Of a stretch of 6,793 bases of DNA, positions 1 to 4,648 are shown one piece after another. Origin of the DNA: Chloroflexota bacterium (GTDB taxonomy: Bacteria; Chloroflexota; Dehalococcoidia; SHYM01); assembly GCA_016199375.1 (NCBI GenBank), contig JACQGV010000172.1:1-6793 (forward strand). Reading direction: 5' to 3'. How positions within the stretch are numbered: the stretch's first letter is position 1; the number at the start of each line of letters is the position of its first letter. The translations under genes and the position numbers were made by a program. The notes below the pieces were generated by a model. The model saw only the letters and a program-made list of their open reading frames with translations. It was not told the DNA's origin and made no database searches.

Positions 1-151
1 CAGCCCGCCCAACGGCCTGGGAGGCTTTGCCGCCGGCGGCAGGCTCGGCCTCTTGGGGATGCAGGAGCGCGCCGAGCTGCTCGGCGGCCACCTGGAGATT
101 CAGTCCAGCCCCGGGAACGGCGCCAAGATCGCTGCCTCCATCCCCATCTAA
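1..151 (+). CDS. Sensor histidine kinase, C-terminal end only (NarL/DesK type)
   Basis: This is the 3' end of a gene that begins left of the window; 49 codons are visible in the frame starting at base 2, ending in TAA at 149-151. The peptide contains GLLGMQERAELLGGHLEI followed by SSPGNGAKIAASIPI. That is the G2-box region and the final beta strand of the HATPase_c ATP-binding domain of histidine kinases that partner NarL/LuxR-type response regulators; the GxxGMxERxxxLGG pattern followed by SxPGxG is characteristic. The protein would bind ATP and phosphorylate its own HisKA_3 domain, then a response regulator, but both of those, and the N and G1 boxes, lie outside the window. What it senses cannot be told. 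A response regulator may lie upstream; none follows it here. Confidence 0.88.
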   Translation, partial: SPPNGLGGFAAGGRLGLLGMQERAELLGGHLEIQSSPGNGAKIAASIPI

Positions 152-195
152 GGGCCCTATCTAGGGGAATCTATTCCGTTCTCCTCAGCGTGGGC

Positions 196-212
196 GCGGC
201 TGGAACAGCCGC
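196..212 (+). other. Perfect 7-bp hairpin downstream of the kinase gene
   Basis: GCGGCTG (196-202) pairs perfectly with CAGCCGC (206-212) around a GAA loop, 45 bases after the kinase stop codon. There is no T-tract after it, so it is not a classical intrinsic terminator. It could stabilise the 3' end of the kinase mRNA or assist factor-dependent termination; it could also be chance in such G+C-rich DNA. Confidence 0.3.
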
Positions 213-252
213 TGCTGGCGCGCGGGCGCAGCATGCCCCTGAGTCCCAGGGA

Positions 253-280
253 TTGACAACGTGTAGATGGTCTGTATGCT
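253..280 (+). promoter_or_regulatory. Sigma70-type promoter for the acyl-CoA dehydrogenase gene
   Basis: A perfect -35 box TTGACA (253-258) is followed after 16 bases by TATGCT (275-280), which matches four of six bases of the -10 consensus, including T1, A2 and T6. Transcription would begin near 286-288, giving a leader of about 105 bases before the ATG at 391. A full TTGACA at good spacing is unlikely by chance in DNA this rich in G+C. It is the only good promoter I see in the gap between the kinase and dehydrogenase genes. Confidence 0.6.
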
Positions 281-284
281 GGGG

Positions 285-390
285 TGCGGGTTACCGCAGG
301 AGTCGCGCTCGTCGCCAGGCGAGTGGGCGGGTCTCCGCCAACGGCGTGTCCTCGGGGGCCCGGATGCTACCCGTAAACGGGGGGTGACAC
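285..390 (+). promoter_or_regulatory. Possible structured 5' leader of the acyl-CoA dehydrogenase mRNA
   Basis: Four short stems follow each other from the predicted transcription start to the start codon. They are TGCGG/CCGCA (285-289 with 294-298, loop GTTA), CTCGTC/GGCGAG (308-313 with 318-323, one G-U pair), GGCGG/CCGCC (326-330 with 335-339, loop GTCT), and an outer pairing GTGTC/GACAC (346-350 with 386-390). Inside the last is CCCG/CGGG (370-373 with 378-381). The last structure would hold the G-rich ribosome binding site (about 380-387), so folding could limit translation. I do not match it to a known riboswitch class. Short G+C stems arise easily in such DNA, so this is a candidate only. 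Confidence 0.3.
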
Positions 391-1575
391 ATGGAGTTCA
401 CATTCACTTCGGAAGAGAAGGCATTTCGTCAGGAGGTCCGGCAGTTCCTCGAAAAAGAGCTGCCGTCCGACTGGAACGGCTTTACTGAGGCCGAGGAGGG
501 CAGCCGCCAGGCCCACGCCATGGGCCGCGCCTTCACCAAGAAGGCAGCCCGGCGGGGCTGGGTCGCCATGGCCTGGCCCAAGGAGTATGGGGGGCTCAGC
601 GCCTCCCATATCCAGCAGGCGATCTACGGCGAGGAGCTCGCCTATGCCCGCGCCCCCAGCGACGTGCCCTCGCACATGGCCGTGACCTGGGTCGGCCCCA
701 GCCTCATCCTCTATGGCACCGAGGAGCAGAAGCGCGAGTTCCTGCCCCGGATCTGCAGCGGCGACATCGGCTTTTGCACCTTCTACAGCGAGCCGGGGGC
801 GGGCTCCGACCTGGCGGCGATGCAGACCCGAGCCATGGAGGACGGCGACGACTTCGTCGTCAACGGCCAGAAGATCTGGACCACCGGCGCCCACAACGCC
901 GACTTCGGCTGGCTGGCGGCTCGCACCGACCCCAATGCCCCCAAGCACAAGGGCCTCAGCATGTTCCTGGTGGACCTCAAAACCCCCGGACTGGAGATCC
1001 GCCCCCTCATCAACATGGCCGGCACCCACGAGTTCAACGAGGACTTCTTCACCGAGGTGCGTGTCCCCAAAAAGAACCTGGTCGGTGAGCTCAACCGGGG
1101 GTGGTACCTGCTGGCGGTCGCCCTGGACTTCGAGCGCTCGGGCGTGTCCAGTTTCGCCTCCGCCCGGCGCAGCATCGAGGAGCTGGTGGAGTACGCCCGC
1201 GAGCGGAAGGCGGGCGGCCGCTCCCTGGCCGCCGACCCGACGGTGCGCCATAAGCTCGCCGACCTGAAGGTCGCGGTCGAGACCGGGCGCCTGCTGGCCT
1301 ACAAGGTGGCCTGGATGCAGGGCCGGGGCCTGGTGCCCAACCGCGAGGCCTCCCAGTCCAAGCTGATCGGCTCCGAGCTGAGCCAGAGGATTGCCAACGT
1401 CGGGATGCAGCTCCTGGGCCTGTACGGGCAGGTGGGCCGCGGCGACCGGCACGCCGGCCTCCTGGGCCGGGTGCAGCGCAGCTACATGGCCACCGTGCCA
1501 GCCACCATCGGCGCCGGCACCTCCGAGATCCAGCGCAACATCATCGCCCAGCGGGGCCTCGGCCTACCCAGGTAG
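391..1575 (+). CDS. Acyl-CoA dehydrogenase, FadE type
   Basis: The product is a cytoplasmic FAD-dependent acyl-CoA dehydrogenase of 394 residues, the usual length. It oxidises the alpha-beta bond of an acyl-CoA and passes electrons to electron-transfer flavoprotein. The N-terminal helical domain spans about residues 1-120. The middle beta domain carries FYSEPGAGSD (131-140) and KIWTTGAHNADFGW (161-174), which line the flavin and substrate site. The C-terminal helical domain ends with IGAGTSEIQRNIIAQRG. The MCAD-type catalytic Glu before GTS is Ala375 here; a Glu lies instead in LDFERS (E248), the place used as base by isovaleryl- and long-chain acyl-CoA dehydrogenases, so E248 is the likely base (inference). 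The ATG at 391 has a G-rich ribosome site (380-387) 3 bases upstream. The gene appears to be monocistronic. Substrate is not readable; branched-chain, sterol-like or aromatic side-chain acyl-CoAs are as possible as fatty acids. Confidence 0.95.
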   Translation: MEFTFTSEEKAFRQEVRQFLEKELPSDWNGFTEAEEGSRQAHAMGRAFTKKAARRGWVAMAWPKEYGGLSASHIQQAIYGEELAYARAPSDVPSHMAVTWVGPSLILYGTEEQKREFLPRICSGDIGFCTFYSEPGAGSDLAAMQTRAMEDGDDFVVNGQKIWTTGAHNADFGWLAARTDPNAPKHKGLSMFLVDLKTPGLEIRPLINMAGTHEFNEDFFTEVRVPKKNLVGELNRGWYLLAVALDFERSGVSSFASARRSIEELVEYARERKAGGRSLAADPTVRHKLADLKVAVETGRLLAYKVAWMQGRGLVPNREASQSKLIGSELSQRIANVGMQLLGLYGQVGRGDRHAGLLGRVQRSYMATVPATIGAGTSEIQRNIIAQRGLGLPR

Positions 1576-1592
1576 CTCCTGCTGGCCTTCGT

Positions 1593-1708
1593 TGTCCCTA
1601 GCGGATGATGAAGAATAGGGGAGTCCAGAGGGGCACCCCATCCTTCAGCCGAAGGACCGTAGGGGGCTTCGCCCCTGCACCCCACTTGTTCAACATCCTT
1701 CAGGGACA
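1593..1708. repeat. MITE-like palindromic intergenic element with imperfect terminal inverted repeats
   Basis: The left end (1593-1612, TGTCCCTAGCGGATGATGAA) and the reverse complement of the right end (1689-1708, giving TGTCCCTGAAGGATGTTGAA) match at 16 of 20 positions, including the outer seven. Inside are two hairpins: TCCTTC/GAAGGA (1641-1646 with 1651-1656) and GGGGC/GCCCC with loop TTC (1663-1667 with 1671-1675). The octamer GCACCCCA occurs at 1633-1640 and 1677-1684, and CATCCTTCAG at 1639-1648 and 1694-1703. No protein is encoded and no target-site duplication is evident. It starts 17 bases after the acyl-CoA dehydrogenase stop codon and could end that transcript through its hairpins, although no T-tract follows. 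It is probably a dispersed, non-autonomous repeat of this genome, which one window cannot show. Confidence 0.5.
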
Positions 1709-1741
1709 GGACGCTAGCGATGGCTCCCGGATCGCGATGCA

Positions 1742-1768
1742 TACAAGGTTTTGAACTTTGTAGTACAA
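1742..1768. promoter_or_regulatory. Operator-like dyad with alternating TACAA/TTGTA half-sites
   Basis: TACAAGGTT (1742-1750) and AACTTTGTA (1754-1762) are inverted repeats around TTG, complementary at 8 of 9 positions. The right half-site also forms a perfect dyad, TTGTA-G-TACAA (1758-1768), with the next bases. Three half-sites thus alternate, and the last merges into the -10-like TACAAT. This A+T-rich patch stands out in very G+C-rich surroundings. Its position over the core promoter fits a repressor or MerR-like activator site; the regulator family cannot be named from this. Confidence 0.42.
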
Positions 1769-1769
1769 T
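1764..1769 (+). promoter_or_regulatory. Probable -10 box of the Nudix/membrane-protein operon
   Basis: TACAAT matches five of six bases of the -10 consensus and lies 56 bases before the Nudix start codon. No good -35 box is found 16-18 bases upstream (ATACAA or TACAAG); TTGAAC at 1751-1756 is only 7 bases away and too close. Transcription would start near 1776. The weak -35 would fit a promoter needing an activator, in line with the dyad that covers it. Confidence 0.4.
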
Positions 1770-1814
1770 AGGCCCTGGACACAGGGCCGCCCTGGGTGCG
1801 GGGGCGGCTGCGTT

Positions 1815-1823
1815 GGAGGAGAG
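1815..1823 (+). promoter_or_regulatory. Ribosome binding site deciding the Nudix start
   Basis: GGAGGAGAG lies just before the ATG at 1826, with 6 bases between GGAGG and the start codon. An in-frame GTG at 1796 would add ten residues, mostly arginine and glycine, but has no comparable site in front. The ATG at 1826 is therefore preferred. Confidence 0.75.
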
Positions 1824-1825
1824 CT

Positions 1826-2266
1826 ATGGCGCTGAATCTGGCCAGCTCCCTGACTGACCGGGTGGCTGGCATCCTGGTCGACAGCCAGGGGCGGGTCTTG
1901 TTGGCCCGGCGCAAGAAGGGGGAGTACCCCTGGGATGCGCCGGGGGGCCGTCTGGAGGGAGGCGAGAACCCGGAAACCGCCCTGCGCCGGGAGCTCCTCG
2001 ACGGGCTGGGGGTGGAGGCCCAGGAGTATCGGCACTTCGCCACCCTGGAGACTGATGTGCTGGACGACACCCCGGCGACGCATTTCATTTTCCTGGTGAC
2101 CCGCTGGGCAGGGGAGTCCCAAAACAAGCGCCCCGACACCTACGCCGAGCTGCGTTGGACGCCGCCGCGCGACCTGGAGGGCATGTCCATGGTCCCCCTC
2201 ATTCGGCGCGGCCTTCAGCGCGCAGTGGCCACGTGGACTCTCGCCGCAGGAGGTCAAGACCGATGA
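1826..2266 (+). CDS. Nudix hydrolase-like protein with a degenerate Nudix box
   Basis: The 146-residue product has the single-domain Nudix fold. RVAGILVDSQGRVLLARRKKGEYPWDAPGG (residues 12-41) forms the first strands and leads into the Nudix box at 41-63. Nudix enzymes hydrolyse nucleoside diphosphates linked to another group and need metal held by the glutamates of GX5EX7REUXEEXGU. Here G41, E47, R55, E56 and the closing G62-V63 are kept, but the EE pair is D59-G60. One metal-binding Glu is thus Asp and the other is lost, so activity may be weak, altered or absent; a ligand-sensing role is possible. The rest (YRHFATLETDVLDDTPATHFIFLVTRW, 68-94) fits the later strands. It overlaps the next gene by the ATGA at 2263-2266, so the two are co-translated. 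Substrate cannot be inferred. Confidence 0.85.
   Translation: MALNLASSLTDRVAGILVDSQGRVLLARRKKGEYPWDAPGGRLEGGENPETALRRELLDGLGVEAQEYRHFATLETDVLDDTPATHFIFLVTRWAGESQNKRPDTYAELRWTPPRDLEGMSMVPLIRRGLQRAVATWTLAAGGQDR
2248..2254 (+). promoter_or_regulatory. Ribosome binding site of the membrane-protein gene
   Basis: AGGAGGT is a full-strength Shine-Dalgarno sequence lying inside the last codons of the Nudix gene, 8 bases before the ATG at 2263. It fixes that ATG as the start, although the reading frame stays open upstream to a possible start at 2155. Confidence 0.8.
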
Positions 2267-2760
2267 AGTACCGACAGGCAGCCCTGGCGTTCCTGGCCGG
2301 CAACTCCTTGGAGGTGCTGATCGCCGCCCTGGTGCTCCCCCCCAGCAGCCTCCGCGCCGAGGCCACGCCCCTGCTCGTGGGCCTGGGTTTCATGGTCCTC
2401 TTCGCCCTGCTGGTGTTCAACGGGCCGAGCTGGGGCTCGGGCCACCCCCTGCTCCTGCGGACGGTCCAGGTGCTGGTCTTTGTCCTGGGCGCCAACGCCC
2501 TCTTGCGCTCGGTGCTCTTCGCCCTTAGCCTCATCCCGGGCGAAGTGACCCTGGTGGTCCACGTTCAGCGGTGGACAGGGACCCCACTCCTCGTCACCGG
2601 CCCCGCCGGTCTCCCCGCGGCAGTCAAGGCTATCGTCGAGGTCGGCATGGCCTATGCCATGGGGCGCGCTCTGTGGGACTGGCCGCCCGGGGCTAAGGAA
2701 GCGAAGGGGGCCGTCGGCAAGCGCAAGGCCGTCAGCCGCCATTCCTCCAGTCGTGCTTGA
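2263..2760 (+). CDS. Small integral membrane protein, function unknown
   Basis: I do not recognise this 165-residue protein. Hydrophobic stretches at about residues 6-26, 35-53, 66-91 and 117-137 suggest four membrane helices. The third is long and holds polar residues (GANALLRS, 76-83), and a loop of about 25 residues precedes the fourth. The tail after residue 138 is short, hydrophilic and rich in lysine and arginine (KEAKGAVGKRKAVSRH), probably cytoplasmic by the positive-inside rule. I see no cleavable signal peptide or catalytic motif. The ATG at 2263 overlaps the Nudix stop codon in ATGA and has a perfect ribosome site, so its synthesis is coupled to the Nudix protein and the two may act together. 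The gene is the last in its operon, followed after 19 bases by a terminator hairpin. Confidence 0.75.
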   Translation: MKYRQAALAFLAGNSLEVLIAALVLPPSSLRAEATPLLVGLGFMVLFALLVFNGPSWGSGHPLLLRTVQVLVFVLGANALLRSVLFALSLIPGEVTLVVHVQRWTGTPLLVTGPAGLPAAVKAIVEVGMAYAMGRALWDWPPGAKEAKGAVGKRKAVSRHSSSRA

Positions 2761-2779
2761 GGGCTAGTCTCGGCAAGCG

Positions 2780-2817
2780 CGGCGGGCAGGGCGCGGAGCC
2801 CTGCCCGCCGGCTGTTT
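2780..2817 (+). terminator. Intrinsic-type terminator after the Nudix/membrane-protein operon
   Basis: CGGCGGGCAGGGC (2780-2792) pairs perfectly over 13 bp with 2798-2810 around a GCGGA loop, followed by GCTGTTT. Two or three further pairs form outside a bulged G at 2779. The T-run is only three bases, so release may be inefficient or helped by Rho, but the stem is very strong. It stands at the end of the plus-strand block, just before the convergent stress-protein gene; there is no T-run for the opposite direction. Confidence 0.75.
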
Positions 2818-2921
2818 CCGGGGCCGGTCTTTAGAGCCTACCCTGCGGGACTCTGCGCTCCCCCGAAGCCCTGGTTGTTGGATAGGCTTTGTTAGGGATC
2901 ACCCGCTGTCGGCGCAGATGT

Positions 2922-3848
2922 TCAGGTGGCCCTTCCCTCCTGGCGGCTGGCTGGTGTGCCCGTCAGCTTGGACTGGAGGACCAGGACCGGGGCCGAGCTA
3001 TCGCGGACCACCTTCTCGGCCACGCTGCCCAGGGCCCAGCGGCTCAGGCCGGAGCGGCCGTGGCTCGACATCACCACCAGGCTGCCTGGCGTCCGCCGGG
3101 CCACGTCGGAGATGCTGTCCCCCGGCAGGCCATGGAGCACCAGGGATTCCACCGGCAGCCCGGACTTGGCCGCGTCTGCGGCCAGGAGAGCCAGATAGTC
3201 ACCGGCCGTGCGTTCCAGGACGGTGTTGATGTTCTGATAGGAGATGCCCACCTCGGGGCCCAGGTAGCTGTAGATGCGCGGGTCCACCGCCTGGACCAGG
3301 AGCAGGCTCAGGCCCAAGGCCCGGGCCAGCCGCTCCGCGACGGCCAGCGCCGCCTCGGCGAGGGAGGAGCCATCCAGAGGGACGACGATCTTCTTCAGGG
3401 CGGGCGGCTCGCTCTTGCCCGCGCCACCTTCGGCGGGGCGGATCAAGAGGACGGGGACCGAGGCGGCGTGGACAACCTGGTCAGCCACGCTCCCCAGCAC
3501 CCAGCGGGTGAACCCGGAGCGGCCATGGGTAGACATGGCGATCAGGTCGCAACGGGCGGAGGCGGCGGTATCCAGGATCGCCTCGGCGGGGCGGCCGGGC
3601 ACGACGGCGAGCTTGCACGCGAGCCCCCGGGCGGAGGCCTGGCGCTGGAGCCCTTCAAGATAGGGTGAGGCGGCCCCCTGCTCGCCCCGCCGCCCTGGGG
3701 CTGGCCCCTCCTCACCGGCGGCCGCGACAGGCTGCGCCTGCAGGAGTAGCAGGCGGGCGCCCAGCCGCTCGGCCAGAAGGAGGCCGTAGGGCAGGGCGGC
3801 CTCCGCCAAGGGGGACCCATCCAGGGGGACCAGCAAGCTGTTGAACAC
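2922..3848 (-). CDS. Tandem-domain universal stress protein (UspA family)
   Basis: The 308-residue cytoplasmic protein carries two UspA domains, at about residues 1-138 and 150-292, joined by a short Gly/Lys/Pro linker. Each begins with a strand ending VPLDGS (7-12 and 156-161) and closes with the nucleotide-binding segment: MSTHGRSGFTRWVLGSV (105-121) and MSSHGRSGLSRWALGSV (260-276). In the G-2X-G-9X-G(S/T) ATP motif the first Gly is Ser in both copies, the rest is intact, so ATP binding is likely for both. Such proteins bind ATP and help cells withstand starvation, oxidative or other stress; the exact job here is unknown. Translation starts at GTG (3846-3848), with GGGGAGGT 5 bases upstream. 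Domain 1 has an Ala/Gly/Pro-rich insertion at about 41-61. A gap of 119 bases separates it from the upstream gene, so it may have its own promoter, but I see no convincing one. Confidence 0.93.
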   Translation of the reverse strand: MFNSLLVPLDGSPLAEAALPYGLLLAERLGARLLLLQAQPVAAAGEEGPAPGRRGEQGAASPYLEGLQRQASARGLACKLAVVPGRPAEAILDTAASARCDLIAMSTHGRSGFTRWVLGSVADQVVHAASVPVLLIRPAEGGAGKSEPPALKKIVVPLDGSSLAEAALAVAERLARALGLSLLLVQAVDPRIYSYLGPEVGISYQNINTVLERTAGDYLALLAADAAKSGLPVESLVLHGLPGDSISDVARRTPGSLVVMSSHGRSGLSRWALGSVAEKVVRDSSAPVLVLQSKLTGTPASRQEGRAT

Positions 3849-3853
3849 GCCAC

Positions 3854-3861
3854 ACCTCCCC
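3854..3861 (-). promoter_or_regulatory. Ribosome binding site deciding the GTG start of the stress protein
   Basis: On the minus strand GGGGAGGT is followed after 5 bases by GTG, which opens directly into the first UspA strand (FNSLLVPLDGS). This supports the GTG start over any later one. Confidence 0.7.
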
Positions 3862-3967
3862 GGCCCATCAGCAAAAAGATAAGGGCTGGCGGCGGGCTGG
3901 GGATGGTGAATCCGGACTATTTATCCTGGGCAACCTGCATCACCCCGCGCCGCAGCCGGGCCGGTGG

Positions 3968-4642
3968 TCAGCGCTGGGGGAGCACCGGCGCTGCTAGCTC
4001 GCGGGCCAGGGCTGCGAAGCGCTCGTCATCCCGCCCCGAGAGCAGCTCGTGGAAGTACTCCAGCACCTGGCGCCGCTCTTTCACCGGCCGGACCGTGATG
4101 GCAGGAGGCAAGAGAGCTGACACATCATGGGCAGCGCCCAGAAATAGAACAGCTGTCTCGCTCTCCTGGAGGGTGGCGGCGATGTTGCTGGCGATGGCGT
4201 GGTCCCTGGCGCTGGTCAGGCGCTCCTGCGGGGGAGCGGGCGAGGCCGCCTCGGCGGGGGGACCGCCCTGGGCCAGGCGGGCCAGGCGCTCGTACTCCTC
4301 AATCAGAAGGGCCGGCTCCTCGGTCTTCATCAGCACGGCGCCCCGGTCCAGCAGCCTCAGCACCAGCTGGTGGTTACGGCTCCCCCGCCGGGCGGCCTCC
4401 TCGATGACCCGGCGTCCCTCGCTGTCTCCCGCCGGCAGGCCGTCCTGGTAGACCTTGAGGTGGGGAGGCTCCAGGGCCAGCAGGTAGTCCTCCACGGAGC
4501 GCCAGAAGCCCTCCACCGCGGCGTGGTGCTGCTCCCAGCGCCCGCGCCCTGACCGGCCCCTGAGGGCGTCAGCGAGGGCGGGCCCCAGGCGGCCAAAGTC
4601 GGCCTCGCTGTGGATCACGGGAACGTAGTAGAGCGTCTTCAA
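3968..4642 (-). CDS. Conserved uncharacterised protein, possibly TraB/ChaN-like, next to the CDC48-like ATPase
   Basis: I cannot assign a function to this 224-residue protein. The first half has YYVPVIHSEADFG (residues 5-17), KVYQDGLPAG (63-72) and a segment about an enclosed region GSRNHQLVLRLLDRGAVLMKTE (87-108). After an Ala/Pro-rich linker (126-142) comes RDHAIASNIAATL (146-158) and then VLFLGAAHDV (165-174). Arg-rich helix followed by strand and GAxH recalls the end of TraB/EreA/ChaN-type domains, but that is a weak resemblance from memory. There is no signal peptide or membrane helix, so it should be cytoplasmic. The start is TTG at 4640-4642, 6 bases after the ATPase stop codon, without a clear ribosome site; translation is probably coupled to the ATPase. 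It is chosen because the N-terminal strand would be cut by later starts. The pairing suggests a partner or substrate of the ATPase (inference). Confidence 0.72.
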   Translation of the reverse strand: MKTLYYVPVIHSEADFGRLGPALADALRGRSGRGRWEQHHAAVEGFWRSVEDYLLALEPPHLKVYQDGLPAGDSEGRRVIEEAARRGSRNHQLVLRLLDRGAVLMKTEEPALLIEEYERLARLAQGGPPAEAASPAPPQERLTSARDHAIASNIAATLQESETAVLFLGAAHDVSALLPPAITVRPVKERRQVLEYFHELLSGRDDERFAALARELAAPVLPQR

Positions 4643-4648
4643 AGGGGT

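Noticed and set aside
190..488. Two small plus-strand open frames (190-387 and 267-488) before and across the acyl-CoA dehydrogenase start
   Set aside because: They have low-complexity Arg/Ser/Gly-rich translations and no good ribosome sites; one overlaps the dehydrogenase start in another frame. The region is better explained as promoter and leader.
367..1452. A 361-codon open frame on the minus strand opposite the acyl-CoA dehydrogenase gene
   Set aside because: It is a composition shadow: very rich in Gly, Ala, His and Val without domain motifs, and the opposite strand encodes a complete, motif-bearing enzyme.
1700..2257. Minus-strand open frames opposite the Nudix gene
   Set aside because: They have no recognisable domain and lie antisense to a gene with a clear Nudix fold and ribosome site.
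2155..2262. Upstream extension of the membrane-protein frame to a start at 2155
   Set aside because: The extra 36 residues are polar, His/Arg/Pro-rich and out of frame with the real Nudix codons; the ATG at 2263 has a perfect ribosome site and the ATGA overlap.
2833..2854. Imperfect hairpin AGAG...CCC/GGG...CTCT as a terminator for the minus-strand stress-protein gene
   Set aside because: The stem is interrupted, short and lacks a T-run in the minus direction; the rest of 2818-2921 shows nothing I can support.
3871..3892. A possible terminator with a T-run on the minus strand (TTATCTTTTT) between the 224-residue protein gene and the stress-protein gene
   Set aside because: The sequence before the T-run (CAGCCCGCCGCCAGCCC) cannot fold into a stem, so an intrinsic terminator is not supported; nor is there a convincing -35/-10 pair around it.
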